Shown: positions 9,157 through 18,999, counted from the first letter of the stretch. The stretch: DNA of 64,000 nt from Pukyongia sp963768085 (GCA_963768085.1 CAVYGO010000005.1:310001-374000), one strand, 5' to 3'. Numbers and translations are program-made. The notes: generated from the letters alone by a model not told the origin.

Positions 9157-9858
9157 TCACAAACAAATTCTCCTGGCATCTTCCTTCTGCAGATCCTCAT
9201 AATACATTTCAACTGAATCATCAACAATCACCTGGGTGATGCTTTTGGTCTTCACAAAAGTACGATCCATAATAAGATCTAATTCCGGATTTCCTTCACC
9301 AGCATTTTTATGAAATTGAAGGATGTCCTCCTTAGAAGGACTAAGATGTTCGAATAGGTATTCAGAGAACCAGGTTTCACGTTTTCGTTTCATCTTTTCG
9401 GAATATAATAAGGACGACGACCAAATGGCAGGAGCCAATGGTTTTTCTGAAAGATGGTGATTCAATCCATCCCATATTAATTCGTATAGGCGCACATGAG
9501 TGGACCATTCAGCTGCGACAATTGTAAACGGCTCAATCCCCTGGAAATCATAATTATCTATGGTGTTTAACAGATCTCCAGTACTAAGTAGATCTGTAAC
9601 TATTATACCCCTGCTCATCCTGTATTCGGCTTTCCGAGTATGCGCTGTGAAACCCCCGTTCATCAAACTAACAAATCGCTTACGGTCACTCACGCCAATC
9701 CAGGTACCTCCGGCAAGGGTGTCCTTCGGAAATAACAAGCGAGCTCCCTCGTGGGAGTATACTTCAGGCATTAAAGTTTCGCGATCCGGAGCTTCATCCC
9801 GGTTGGACGTAATGATAAATCCTCCTTCGGACTGAGGCATGAAGGTAAGTGTACACAT
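9157..9858 (-). CDS. NRDE (TANGO2-like) family protein
   Basis: A 233-residue member of the NRDE/TANGO2 family, named for the Asn-Arg-Asp-Glu motif, here SNRDEAPDRET at residues 18-28. The protein starts MCTLTF, placing a cysteine at residue 2 as in N-terminal-nucleophile-like relatives. GGTWIGVSDRKRFVSLMNGG near 50-69 is also typical. The molecular function in bacteria is unknown; eukaryotic TANGO2 is linked to haem and lipid handling. It ends 7 bases from the convergent apaG stop. Confidence 0.88.
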   Translation of the reverse strand: MCTLTFMPQSEGGFIITSNRDEAPDRETLMPEVYSHEGARLLFPKDTLAGGTWIGVSDRKRFVSLMNGGFTAHTRKAEYRMSRGIIVTDLLSTGDLLNTIDNYDFQGIEPFTIVAAEWSTHVRLYELIWDGLNHHLSEKPLAPAIWSSSLLYSEKMKRKRETWFSEYLFEHLSPSKEDILQFHKNAGEGNPELDLIMDRTFVKTKSITQVIVDDSVEMYYEDLQKEDARRICL

Positions 9859-9976
9859 ATTCTTCGGTTCTTATACGGTAAGTGAAATTACAAAATTGAT
9901 TATGCTTTCGCTGAAATACTTCGATAAATTGACCGATTCGTGAACTTATGTTACATATTTCCTTTGTATTATTTTG

Positions 9977-9984
9977 TACCTTTG
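9977..9984 (+). promoter_or_regulatory. -7 element upstream of pruA
   Basis: TACCTTTG matches TANNTTTG fully. The predicted start near 9990 gives a leader of about 60 bases before the pruA ATG. No convincing -33 TTG is visible. Confidence 0.5.
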
Positions 9985-10052
9985 CACCTTGATCGGACTA
10001 GCATAAAAAACACCGATTTTAACCATTTATAAACATCTCAAAAACTATAATC

Positions 10053-11678
10053 ATGGGAAAAGGATTTTACGATGTACCTATCGCTGTTAACGAACCAATT
10101 TTAAGTTATGCTCCGGGTACTCCCGAACGTGAGGAAGTTCTGAAAACCTATAAGGCTATGTATAATAGTACCATAGAAGTACCTCTTTATATAAATGGCC
10201 AGGACGTCACAACGGGAGATACGGTAACCATATCTCCTCCCCATGAACATAAACATTCACTTGGCATCTATCACAAGGCAACAAAGCAACATATCCAGGA
10301 AGCTATTGATACAGCTCTTGAAGCCCGGAAGAAATGGGCCGCTTTACCCTGGGAAAATCGTGCGGGTATTTTCCTTCGCGCCGCCGAATTAATTGCGGGA
10401 CCATATCGTGCAAAATTGAACGCTGCTACAATGCTTGGACAATCTAAAACGGTTCACCAGGCGGAAATCGATTCGGCATGTGAGATCATAGATTTCCTTC
10501 GGTTTAATGTACAATTCATGACCGAGATTTACGCCGAGCAGCCCGAATCCACATCGGAAGCATGGAATCGATTAGAATATCGTCCATTGGAAGGCTTTAT
10601 CTACGCAATTACTCCCTTTAATTTTACAGCGATCGCAGGCAATCTTCCGGCCAGTGCTGCACTGATGGGTAATGTTGTGATATGGAAGCCTAGTCACAGT
10701 CAGATGTATTCCGCAAAAATATTACTCGATATTTTCCGTGAAGCAGGTGTGCCGGATGGTGTTATCAATATGGTGATGGGTAACGCAGCGATGATCACAG
10801 ATGTTTTATTGGCAAGTCCTGATTTCAGTGGGGTACATTTTACCGGATCCACCGATGTATTCAGAGGGATCTGGAAAAAGATCGGAGACAATATTCACAA
10901 CTATAAAACCTATCCGCGAATCGTAGGAGAAACGGGCGGTAAAGATTTTATCGTTGCACACAAATCGTCCAATCCAAAACAAGTAGCAACAGCTATTTCA
11001 CGTGGTGCATTTGAATTCCAGGGACAGAAGTGTAGTGCGGCCAGTCGATGTTATATTTCGAAAAGTATCTGGAAAGACGTTAAGAAGTTTGTTATTGAAG
11101 ACCTAAATTCTTTTAAGATGGGGTCTCCTGAAAACATGGAGAATTTCATTTCGGCGGTTATACATGAAGGGGCTTTCGACAAGCTCGCACGTTATATTGA
11201 TGAGGCAAAGGCTGCCTCCAATGCGGAAATCATTGTTGGTGGTACTTACGACAAGTCGGAAGGATATTTTATTCGCCCAACCGTCATTGAAACTACAGAC
11301 CCGAAATACTCTACGATGTGTACCGAGCTATTCGGTCCCGTGGTAACCGTTTACGTATTTGAAGATGAGACCTGGGAAGATACCCTTCACCTTGTAGATG
11401 GAACCAGCGAGTATGCACTTACAGGTGCTGTATTTAGCGAGGATCGATATGCGCTTGAAAAAGCCATGAAAATTCTGGTGAATGCCGCCGGTAATTTCTA
11501 CATAAATGATAAACCAACCGGTGCTGTTGTAGGCCAACAGCCTTTCGGTGGGGCACGCGCTAGTGGTACCAATGATAAGGCAGGAAGTAAGCTGAATTTA
11601 TACAGATGGATATCACCAAGAATGGTGAAGGAAACTTTTGTTTCACCTACCGATTACCGATATCCGTTCTTAGGATAA
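10053..11678 (+). CDS. pruA: L-glutamate gamma-semialdehyde dehydrogenase (1-pyrroline-5-carboxylate dehydrogenase)
   Basis: PruA oxidises glutamate gamma-semialdehyde to glutamate with NAD+, the second step of proline breakdown, in the cytoplasm. The 541-residue aldehyde dehydrogenase shows NAD-binding near 175-250 (ITPFNFTAIAGNLP, VIWKPSHSQ, HFTGSTDVF). The catalytic glutamate is in ETGGKDF, and the catalytic cysteine is C327 in FQGQKCSAASR. The C-terminus has PFGGARASGTNDKAGS. This is the stand-alone Bacteroidota form, not fused to proline dehydrogenase. No proline dehydrogenase gene lies next to it. A strong hairpin follows the stop. Confidence 0.97.
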   Translation: MGKGFYDVPIAVNEPILSYAPGTPEREEVLKTYKAMYNSTIEVPLYINGQDVTTGDTVTISPPHEHKHSLGIYHKATKQHIQEAIDTALEARKKWAALPWENRAGIFLRAAELIAGPYRAKLNAATMLGQSKTVHQAEIDSACEIIDFLRFNVQFMTEIYAEQPESTSEAWNRLEYRPLEGFIYAITPFNFTAIAGNLPASAALMGNVVIWKPSHSQMYSAKILLDIFREAGVPDGVINMVMGNAAMITDVLLASPDFSGVHFTGSTDVFRGIWKKIGDNIHNYKTYPRIVGETGGKDFIVAHKSSNPKQVATAISRGAFEFQGQKCSAASRCYISKSIWKDVKKFVIEDLNSFKMGSPENMENFISAVIHEGAFDKLARYIDEAKAASNAEIIVGGTYDKSEGYFIRPTVIETTDPKYSTMCTELFGPVVTVYVFEDETWEDTLHLVDGTSEYALTGAVFSEDRYALEKAMKILVNAAGNFYINDKPTGAVVGQQPFGGARASGTNDKAGSKLNLYRWISPRMVKETFVSPTDYRYPFLG

Positions 11679-11680
11679 AG

Positions 11681-11709
11681 AAAAAAAGCAGCGAATTCGC
11701 TGCTTTTTT
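11681..11709. terminator. Bidirectional terminator between pruA and rsmG
   Basis: A perfect palindrome GCAGCGAATTCGCTGC (11688-11703) is flanked by seven A on the left and six T on the right, so it works as an intrinsic terminator for both converging genes. It overlaps the rsmG stop codon by two bases. Confidence 0.9.
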
Positions 11710-12337
11710 ATGGTTTGTATTTTAGCGGAAGGTGGACCACGCTTTTGGTTTCGAAGAAATCTTCCTTAAAATATTCATTTAATGGATAGATGGTCGCTTT
11801 AGGAAATCCGGAAAGTTCTTCACTCAAGTTACCTCCCTTTAGATAAAGGATACCATTCTTTAATTCATGTCTGCTTTTCTTTGCCACATTATCCTTTACC
11901 CATCGCACAAAGGTTTCCATCTGAGCCACGGCCCTGCTTACAATGAAATCGTATCGATCGGTGACAGCCTCTGCCCTATCATTGGTTATCCGGACATTTT
12001 GTAAATCAAGTGACTGAGTGACCTCCTTTACAACTTTGATCTTTTTGCCAATACTATCGACCAAATGAAATTCAGATTCCGGGAACAGTATGGCTAAGGG
12101 TATACCCGGGAATCCACCCCCGGTTCCTACATCGAGAACCCGGGTATCCGGCAAAAAGGGCTGTATTTTGGCAATTCCAAGGGAATGAAGTACATGACGC
12201 AGGTATAATTCTTCTATATCTTTACGCGACACAACGTTTATCTTAAGATTCCAGTCCTGGTACAATTCACTTAATAGCCCAAATTGACTCATCTGAGTCT
12301 CAGTAAGGTCCGGGAAGTATTTTTTAATGAGCTCCAT
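11708..12337 (-). CDS. rsmG: 16S rRNA (guanine(527)-N(7))-methyltransferase RsmG
   Basis: RsmG methylates G527 of 16S rRNA using S-adenosylmethionine. The 209-residue length is normal. The SAM-binding motif VLDVGTGGGFPGIPLAI is at about 69-85, FHLVDSIGKK follows, and the family phrase DFIVSRAV lies near 132. The N-terminal YQDWNLKINVVSRKD is also diagnostic. It is convergent with pruA and shares its terminator. Start chosen at the first ATG, which gives the usual family N-terminus. Confidence 0.96.
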   Translation of the reverse strand: MELIKKYFPDLTETQMSQFGLLSELYQDWNLKINVVSRKDIEELYLRHVLHSLGIAKIQPFLPDTRVLDVGTGGGFPGIPLAILFPESEFHLVDSIGKKIKVVKEVTQSLDLQNVRITNDRAEAVTDRYDFIVSRAVAQMETFVRWVKDNVAKKSRHELKNGILYLKGGNLSEELSGFPKATIYPLNEYFKEDFFETKSVVHLPLKYKP

Positions 12338-12465
12338 TATGACTTATTAACTGCAAACTTAGAATTTCTTTGATAATTTATGATAATGCTATGAATTATT
12401 TACGATTACAATGCTTATTTTAGTCGCTTCAATTCAAAATCCACATTTTGAGTAAATAAATTCCT

Positions 12466-13566
12466 GTGAATACTCCACATATAAAATTTTCTCGCGTAGA
12501 TTCGGCTAAGTTTTTCAGAACCCTGAATAAACGAGTTAATGATTATTTCAAAGAGAATAATCTTTCCCGAAATGGTAACTGGAAGTTACATCTTAAATCG
12601 GTTGTCATGTTTTCATTATACCTGGCGCCTTATTTTCTTTTCTTATCGCTTGACCTCCCCACGTGGGCGCAGATCCTCCTGGCCATAGTCATGGGAGTAG
12701 GAATGGCCGGCGTAGGAATGAATGTGATGCACGATGCTAACCACGGGGCGTACTCCTCGAATAAATGGATCAATAAGATCATGGGGGGAAGCATGTACAT
12801 CCTGGCAGGAAATGTGTATAACTGGCAGGTACAACACAATGTGCTGCACCATACGTATACGAATATTCACGGACATGATGAAGATCTTGAAGCCGGAAGA
12901 ATACTGCGCTTTTCGAAGCATTCCAAATGGTATAAGCTACATAAGTTTCAACATTATTACAGTATATTTTTCTACGGACTACTAACCATCAATTGGGTCC
13001 TAACATCTGATTTCCTTCAGACCAAACGTTATCTTGCACGAAAACTATCTTATGGAAAATTACCTAGTCCGGCGAAACAATGGAGTGTGTTGATAATCAC
13101 CAAAATCATTTATGTAAGTGTATGGATCGTACTCCCTATATTATTTTTCAATATCGCCTGGTGGAAGATCCTTATTGGCTTTTTTATCATGCACTATGTG
13201 GCAGGTCTTATTTTAAGTGTTGTCTTTCAGTTAGCGCATGTCGTTGAGGATGCAGAGGTACTCCTTCCCGATCCTTCCGGAACCATGAAGAATACCTGGG
13301 CCATCCATCAACTTTTTACCACCGTTAACTTTTCTACAAAGAACAAAATGGTCAATTGGTTTACAGGAGGTCTCAATCACCAGGTGGAGCATCATATATT
13401 TCCGAATATTAGCCACATTCATTACACCAAGATATCCAAGATCGTTAAAAATACGGCCAAAGAATTTAATTTACCTTATAACGAATACAGAACTACTCGT
13501 AAAGCTCTTCTTGCGCATTTCAAACATCTCAGGGAAATGGGCTCCAATCCTGCAATTTCAGCCTAA
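12466..13566 (+). CDS. Acyl-CoA / acyl-lipid fatty acid desaturase (front-end type)
   Basis: A membrane di-iron desaturase that introduces a double bond into a fatty acyl chain. All three histidine boxes are present: H89-DAN-H93, H124-NVLHH129, and QVEHH near 304-308, where the Q-x-x-H-H form is typical of the delta-5/delta-6 or linoleoyl-CoA desaturase group. Hydrophobic pairs lie near 46-88 and 165-250. The 366-residue length is normal. The start is a GTG at 12466; no in-frame ATG gives the full N-terminus. The next gene starts 3 bases after the stop, so this heads a small operon with the aminotransferase and purT. Substrate cannot be read from the sequence. Confidence 0.9.
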   Translation: MNTPHIKFSRVDSAKFFRTLNKRVNDYFKENNLSRNGNWKLHLKSVVMFSLYLAPYFLFLSLDLPTWAQILLAIVMGVGMAGVGMNVMHDANHGAYSSNKWINKIMGGSMYILAGNVYNWQVQHNVLHHTYTNIHGHDEDLEAGRILRFSKHSKWYKLHKFQHYYSIFFYGLLTINWVLTSDFLQTKRYLARKLSYGKLPSPAKQWSVLIITKIIYVSVWIVLPILFFNIAWWKILIGFFIMHYVAGLILSVVFQLAHVVEDAEVLLPDPSGTMKNTWAIHQLFTTVNFSTKNKMVNWFTGGLNHQVEHHIFPNISHIHYTKISKIVKNTAKEFNLPYNEYRTTRKALLAHFKHLREMGSNPAISA

Positions 13567-13569
13567 TCT

Positions 13570-14757
13570 ATGAATCCTAAGTTATCCGACCGAGTAAACA
13601 ACATGGCCACCTCTGCCACCTTGGCTATGGCTGCAAAAGCCCGTGAATTACGAGCAGAAGGCAGAGATATTATTGGCTTAAGCCTGGGCGAACCTGATTT
13701 CACGGTTCCTGAGTTTGTAAAAGAAGCTGCCATTCAGGCTGTAAAGGACAATTATCACGCTTATACACCTGTTGATGGTTATGTTGAACTAAAACAAGCC
13801 ATCATCACCAAGTTCAAACGCGATAACCAATTGGATTATTCACCATCTCAAATAGTGGTTTCGACAGGCGCGAAGCAATCTCTTGCCAATCTCGCGCAGG
13901 TTTTGCTGAATGAAGGCGATGAAGTATTACTGCCTGCACCGTATTGGGTGAGTTATAGTGATATAGGAAAAGTAGCAGGAGGAATTGCCGTACCGATCGC
14001 GACGGGTATAGAAAGTGACTTCAAAGTAACCCCAGAGGCACTGGAGGCCGCCATCACACCAAAATCCAAAATGCTTATATACAGTTCTCCATGTAATCCT
14101 AGCGGATCTGTTTATAGTAGAGAAGAATTAAGAGCGCTGGCCGATGTACTGGTGAAATACCCGGACATTATTGTGGTGAGTGACGAGATCTATGAGCACA
14201 TCAATTTTACGGGAGATCACGCCTCCATGGCTCAATTCCCTGATATGTACGATAGAACTGTAACCGTGAATGGTGTTTCAAAAGCATTTGCCATGACCGG
14301 ATGGAGAATCGGCTACATCGGTGGTCCTGAATACATAGCCAGGGCCTGTAATAAAATGCAGGGGCAGGTTACCAGTGGCGCGAATTGCATCGCACAGCGA
14401 GCAACCATCGCTGCGCTGGAAAATCCACCAAGCAAGATTCAGTATATGGTGGACGCCTTCAAGAACAGAAGGAAATTGGTCCTGGACCTGCTATCGGAAA
14501 TACCAGGTATTAAGACCAACGAACCTGAAGGAGCATTTTATGTGTTTCCTGATGTATCCTATTACTTCGGAAAAACAATCCAGGGTGTTACCATCGAAAA
14601 TGCTTCAGACTTCGCGTTATACCTGTTGGATAAGGCCAATGTGGCCACGGTAACCGGTGAAGCTTTCGGAAGCCCGAATTGCATTCGAATTTCCTATGCT
14701 GCTTCGGAAGAGGATATCACCGAAGCCATGCTAAGAATCAAATCCGCACTCTCTTAA
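13570..14757 (+). CDS. Pyridoxal-phosphate-dependent aminotransferase, aspartate aminotransferase type
   Basis: A class I/II aminotransferase of the aspartate aminotransferase subgroup I-gamma, which moves an amino group between aspartate (or a related amino acid) and 2-oxoglutarate. Features in order: LSLGEPDFTVP near 38-48, VSTGAKQSLANL (cofactor phosphate contact), SSPCNPSGSVYS, SDEIYEHI and the Schiff-base lysine K238 in NGVSKAFAMTGWRIGY. The C-terminal arginine region FGSPNCIRISYA is present. 395 residues is normal. Lies 3 bases after the desaturase stop and 12 before purT. Precise amino acid preference cannot be decided by eye. Confidence 0.92.
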   Translation: MNPKLSDRVNNMATSATLAMAAKARELRAEGRDIIGLSLGEPDFTVPEFVKEAAIQAVKDNYHAYTPVDGYVELKQAIITKFKRDNQLDYSPSQIVVSTGAKQSLANLAQVLLNEGDEVLLPAPYWVSYSDIGKVAGGIAVPIATGIESDFKVTPEALEAAITPKSKMLIYSSPCNPSGSVYSREELRALADVLVKYPDIIVVSDEIYEHINFTGDHASMAQFPDMYDRTVTVNGVSKAFAMTGWRIGYIGGPEYIARACNKMQGQVTSGANCIAQRATIAALENPPSKIQYMVDAFKNRRKLVLDLLSEIPGIKTNEPEGAFYVFPDVSYYFGKTIQGVTIENASDFALYLLDKANVATVTGEAFGSPNCIRISYAASEEDITEAMLRIKSALS

Positions 14758-14769
14758 GAAGAACGCGAA

Positions 14770-15933
14770 ATGGCCAAAATATTACTACTTGGATCGGGAG
14801 AATTAGGTAAAGAATTCGTCATCGCCGCACAGCGCATCGGACAAACCGTAATTGCGGTTGACAGCTATGAAAATGCCCCTGCCATGCAAGTTGCTCATGA
14901 CTTTGAGGTAATTAATATGTTGGATGGCGAAGCTCTTGATACTATTGTCGCAAAGCACAATCCCGATTACATTGTTCCCGAGATCGAAGCCATAAGAACA
15001 GAACGTTTCTATGCTTATGAGGCTAAAGGATTTAATGTGGTCCCTTCTGCCAGAGCTGCCAATTACACTATGAACCGAAAGTCCATACGCGATCTAGCCG
15101 CCCAGGAACTTGGATTACGAACCGCTCCTTATCAATACGCTTCTTCGGTGGAAGAATTGCAAAATGCCGTTTCTGAAATTGGCATTCCCTGTGTTGTAAA
15201 GCCACTAATGTCGTCCAGTGGTAAAGGTCAAAGCACGATCCAATCGGAGGCAGATATTGACAAAGCGTGGCACCATTCACAGGAAGGATCGCGCGGAGAT
15301 GTAGGGGAAGTGATCGTAGAAGGTTTTATCAATTTCAATTATGAGATCACGCTCCTTACCGTAACACAAAATAATGGCCCTACCCTGTTCTGCCCTCCCA
15401 TCGGTCACCGGCAAGAAGATGGTGATTACCGTGAAAGCTGGCAGCCAGCTATTATGCGGCAAGAACAGCTCGAAACGGCGCAACAAATGGCAGATCAGGT
15501 AACCAAAGCACTTGGCGGTGCTGGTATCTGGGGCGTTGAATTTTTTATCGCGGATGAAGGGGTATATTTTTCGGAACTCTCGCCCAGGCCTCATGATACT
15601 GGAATGGTAACTTTGGGTAATACACAAAATTTCAATGAATTCGAACTGCATTTGAAAGCGGTTCTTGGTTTACCTATCCCTGAAATTACGCAGGAACGAA
15701 TCGGTGCTTCGGCTGTGATCCTGGCAGAAGGACATTCGGATCATCCAACTTTCAGTGGGATCGATCAACTTTCAGCAGCTCCCAAAAGTGATTTCAGACT
15801 CTTCGGAAAACCAACGGCCCGGCCAAACCGGCGCATGGGGGTAGTTGTTACGTATGACAATCTTTCGGCAAATATTTCCGAAGTTATTCAAAGGGCAAAA
15901 GATCTTTCCGAGATGGTAAAGGTAAATCTGTGA
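14770..15933 (+). CDS. purT: Formate-dependent phosphoribosylglycinamide formyltransferase
   Basis: PurT makes formylglycinamide ribonucleotide from GAR, ATP and formate, the folate-independent version of the third step of purine synthesis. The 387-residue ATP-grasp protein starts with KILLLGSGELGKEFVIAAQ (substrate domain). It then shows VPEIEAIRTE, CVVKPLMSSSGKGQS (ATP-binding), GVEFFIADEGVYFSELSPRPHDTGMVTL (metal and phosphate site) and the C-terminal GRP-like FGKPTARPNRRMGV. All catalytic regions look intact. Its stop codon (15931-15933) abuts the converging trkH stop codon with no base between. Confidence 0.96.
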   Translation: MAKILLLGSGELGKEFVIAAQRIGQTVIAVDSYENAPAMQVAHDFEVINMLDGEALDTIVAKHNPDYIVPEIEAIRTERFYAYEAKGFNVVPSARAANYTMNRKSIRDLAAQELGLRTAPYQYASSVEELQNAVSEIGIPCVVKPLMSSSGKGQSTIQSEADIDKAWHHSQEGSRGDVGEVIVEGFINFNYEITLLTVTQNNGPTLFCPPIGHRQEDGDYRESWQPAIMRQEQLETAQQMADQVTKALGGAGIWGVEFFIADEGVYFSELSPRPHDTGMVTLGNTQNFNEFELHLKAVLGLPIPEITQERIGASAVILAEGHSDHPTFSGIDQLSAAPKSDFRLFGKPTARPNRRMGVVVTYDNLSANISEVIQRAKDLSEMVKVNL

Positions 15934-17439
15934 TTATCGGCTTCTCCAGAAGAAAGGAGTGAACAATATCAATACCGTAAATAATTCCAGTCGCCCTATC
16001 AACATTAGAATGGTAGACCACCATTTTGCCGTATCAGGAAGGCTGGCATAATTACTGGTAGGACCCAGATCCCCTAGTGCAGGACCCACATTACCCAATG
16101 TAGAAGCTGCACCTCCAAGGGCGGTATTGAAATCCAGTCCGAGCCAGGAAAAAACCAACACACCAACTATGAAGGACAGCATATAGAGAATAAAAAAGGC
16201 GAGAATATTAAATACAATAGGTTGCTGAACCGCTTTACGATTGTAGCGTACCGGCAATATGGCGTTTGGGTGTAAGGTCCTTCTGAATTCGACAATCCCA
16301 TTTTTGATCATAATAAGATGACGCACAATTTTCACACCCCCGGCTGTAGAACCCGAGGATCCGCCAAGAAACATGAGCCCGAAAAAGAAAATCGTTAGGA
16401 ATGGGGTCCATAAGGTATAATCTGCCGTCACAAAACCGGTGGTGGTAACGATGGCAAGAACCTGGAAGAGTGCATGACGGATGGCGCTTTCCAGTTCACC
16501 CCATACAAGGGGATGCTCCACTAATAAATCTGAAGGATTCACCTGAAAGTAGATGATCGATGCCGCCACGATGGTCAATCCAATAATGAAATAGCCGTAA
16601 AGCCTAAACTCCTCATCACGAAAGACCTTACTGAATTTGGTCTTGAACGCGAAGTAGCTCAGGATAAAGTTCGTCCCCGCCAGGAACATAAAGATCATAA
16701 TGATGTATTGAATAACAGGAGCATCATTCCAATACGCAACACTGGCATTTTTGGTAGAAAAGCCCCCTGTACTAAGGGTACTCAACGAATGGTTAATCGC
16801 ATCGAAAAAACTCATTCCGGCTACTTTGAGTAGAATAGTTTCAGCCGCCGTGTAACCAAAATAAATAATCCATAGTCGTTTAGCGGTATCTGTTATCCTT
16901 GGATGTAATTTATCTCCTCCCGGTCCGGGTGCTTCTGCAGCAAATAGCTGCATTCCCCCTATTCCCAGCAGCGGAAGAATGGCGATGGCGAGAACGATAA
17001 TCCCCATACCACCGATCCAGTGGGTGACACTTCGCCAGAAAAGCACGCCTTTAGGTATGCTTTCAATGTCGTTCAGAATAGAAGCCCCTGTTGTTGTATA
17101 TCCACTCATGGTCTCAAAGAAAGCATTGGTAAAACCGGGAATTGCTCCTGTGAATAAATAAGGTAAAGTACCTGCGAGCGACATTATGATCCAGCCGAAG
17201 GTTACTACAAGATACCCTTCCCTTTTCTGAATTTCTTTCTTATGAATCCTGGTGATGAGCATTAAAACGGCCCCGACAACCAAAACTGTTAATCCAGAAT
17301 AGACCATTGGAAAGCCAACCCCATCATCATACGCAAAGCTAACTATCGAAGATAGAAGAATGAAACCACCGTTAACGAGTAACAGCAGCCCCATGAGATG
17401 AAATATTATCTTGTAATTAAGCTTGGAAAAAGAGCCCAT
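15934..17439 (-). CDS. trkH: Trk-type potassium uptake channel subunit TrkH
   Basis: TrkH is the K+-translocating membrane subunit partnered by the cytoplasmic gate TrkA. The 501-residue protein has about ten to twelve hydrophobic segments with the repeated pore loops, e.g. TTTGASILND near 125, LSTGGFSTKNAS near 219, TTTGFVTADY near 335 and TLGNVGPALGDLG near 445. Glycines are kept in each. The ATG overlaps the trkA stop codon by one base (TGATG), so translation is coupled. The gene ends exactly against the converging purT stop. Confidence 0.95.
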   Translation of the reverse strand: MGSFSKLNYKIIFHLMGLLLLVNGGFILLSSIVSFAYDDGVGFPMVYSGLTVLVVGAVLMLITRIHKKEIQKREGYLVVTFGWIIMSLAGTLPYLFTGAIPGFTNAFFETMSGYTTTGASILNDIESIPKGVLFWRSVTHWIGGMGIIVLAIAILPLLGIGGMQLFAAEAPGPGGDKLHPRITDTAKRLWIIYFGYTAAETILLKVAGMSFFDAINHSLSTLSTGGFSTKNASVAYWNDAPVIQYIIMIFMFLAGTNFILSYFAFKTKFSKVFRDEEFRLYGYFIIGLTIVAASIIYFQVNPSDLLVEHPLVWGELESAIRHALFQVLAIVTTTGFVTADYTLWTPFLTIFFFGLMFLGGSSGSTAGGVKIVRHLIMIKNGIVEFRRTLHPNAILPVRYNRKAVQQPIVFNILAFFILYMLSFIVGVLVFSWLGLDFNTALGGAASTLGNVGPALGDLGPTSNYASLPDTAKWWSTILMLIGRLELFTVLILFTPFFWRSR

Positions 17440-18788
17440 CAGACGAAGAGTTTTTCAACCTTTTTTATAGATTGTGGTAAAGTGCACACAACAATTCTGT
17501 CGCCACTTTTAATCTCGAAACCTCCCAGAGCGATCAATCCTTTCCCATTCCTTATTACACCTCCAATTACGGCAGACCCGGGTAAATCGATATCTCTAAC
17601 GACCTTATTACACACTTCAGATGAAGGCGTAATAAGAAATTCCACGAGTTCAGCATTCATGTTGTTGAGTTTGGTCATAGCGACGATCTCTCCTTTTCGA
17701 ATATAACGGAAGATCTTATTCGCTGCCAGGAGCTTTTTATTGATCAGAGTGTCGATTCCTATGGAATGCGAAAGCTGAAAATAATCCATATTCTCAACAA
17801 GGGCTATTGTTTTGCGCACCCCTCTCGACTTGGCTACCAGGCACGACATAATATTGGTTTCACTATTTCCTGTTACCGAAATAAATGCATCCATGTCCTG
17901 GATCGCTTCTTCTTCTAGAAGTTCAACATTCCTGCCATCACCATTAATTACCAGACATTTGGGGATATCGTCTGCAATTTCGAAAGCCTTCTCTTTGTCC
18001 GTTTCAATAAGTTTTACATTGAAACCATTCTTACACAGGAATTGGGCAGTTTGAAATCCAATAGCGCTACCCCCGAGAATCATCACATTCCGAATATCTT
18101 CCTTTACCTTACCTGAAAGTTTGTAGATGTGATCGACCCCTGTTTTGGTTGTGGTGAAATAGACCTGATCTCCTTCTTTAAATTGTGTGTCTCCCCTGGG
18201 AATCAGGGTATATTGAGTACCATATCGCTGAATGGCAATAGGTACATAATTAAGTTCGCGGTATTCCTCTGCAACTTGTTTGACAGTTTTACCAACAAAG
18301 GCTGCTGTGCGTGAAAGTTGCAGACCGATCATGGTTAGTGCCCCTTCATCAAACTCGTAGGTATCGTTGAAGGCACTTTGATTGAGTAATAATTCTATTT
18401 CGTTGGCAGCCAATGCTTCAGGGGAGATCAATTCATCGATACCGAACTTAGTAAAACCTACCAGTTCCTTATTCTCAATGAATTCAGTATTGGATATCCT
18501 GGCGATTGTTCTTTTGGCTCCCAATTGTTTTGATAAAACACAAACCGTAATATTCGTTGTTTCACTTGAGGTAACACCAATGACAAGATCGGTTCCAGCT
18601 ACTTTTGCTTCTTTGAGAATTGAAATTGATGTAGCATCACCTCGAATCACGCGAATGTCTAGATGCGTATCGGCATAGGCCAGTGATTCTCTGTTAGTAT
18701 CTATTAAGGTAATATCCTGAGATTCGAAAGAAAGAAGTTTCGCTAAATGAAATCCTACTTCACCCGCACCTGCTATAATGATTTTCAT
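17439..18788 (-). CDS. trkA: Trk system potassium transport regulatory protein TrkA
   Basis: TrkA is the cytoplasmic NAD(H)-binding ring that gates TrkH. I start it at 18788 (MKIIIAGAGEVGFHLAKLLS), giving 449 residues. A longer frame to 18845 adds residues without family support. Two RCK_N plus RCK_C halves are visible: GAGEVG near 7-12 with the nucleotide-binding acidic residue in LIDTN, then a second Rossmann start MILGGSAIGFQTAQFL near 233. Each is followed by a TrkA-C domain (near 140-220 and 365-447). It is translationally coupled to trkH. Confidence 0.95.
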   Translation of the reverse strand: MKIIIAGAGEVGFHLAKLLSFESQDITLIDTNRESLAYADTHLDIRVIRGDATSISILKEAKVAGTDLVIGVTSSETTNITVCVLSKQLGAKRTIARISNTEFIENKELVGFTKFGIDELISPEALAANEIELLLNQSAFNDTYEFDEGALTMIGLQLSRTAAFVGKTVKQVAEEYRELNYVPIAIQRYGTQYTLIPRGDTQFKEGDQVYFTTTKTGVDHIYKLSGKVKEDIRNVMILGGSAIGFQTAQFLCKNGFNVKLIETDKEKAFEIADDIPKCLVINGDGRNVELLEEEAIQDMDAFISVTGNSETNIMSCLVAKSRGVRKTIALVENMDYFQLSHSIGIDTLINKKLLAANKIFRYIRKGEIVAMTKLNNMNAELVEFLITPSSEVCNKVVRDIDLPGSAVIGGVIRNGKGLIALGGFEIKSGDRIVVCTLPQSIKKVEKLFV

Positions 18789-18958
18789 AGTTATCTGTAA
18801 GCAATACGATGTGCAAATGTATATAATTTTAAAGAACGAGCACATTAAAGAATAAGGAACTTAATAGCAATGTGATGAATTTAATACCTCTATTTATGCG
18901 GGATTTCCAGAATATTTACTGAAGTTTTTTGAAGCAGGGATTTATTTAAAAAAGTACG

Positions 18959-18966
18959 TAGCTTTG
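18959..18966 (+). promoter_or_regulatory. -7 element upstream of ubiE
   Basis: TAGCTTTG is a full match to TANNTTTG. Transcription would start near 18972, which excludes the ATG-like start at 18964 and supports starts at 18979 or 19000. Confidence 0.5.
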
Positions 18967-18999
18967 CAGCCTTGTATTATGGAAGCAGGTTCGTGTTAT

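Noticed and set aside
9560..9835. Antisense frame over the NRDE gene and many similar opposite-strand frames
   Set aside because: They lie fully inside well-supported genes and have compositions expected from reverse reading.
12338..12465. Standard promoter for the desaturase operon
   Set aside because: No TANNTTTG match at a suitable place before the GTG start; the promoter must be weaker or different.
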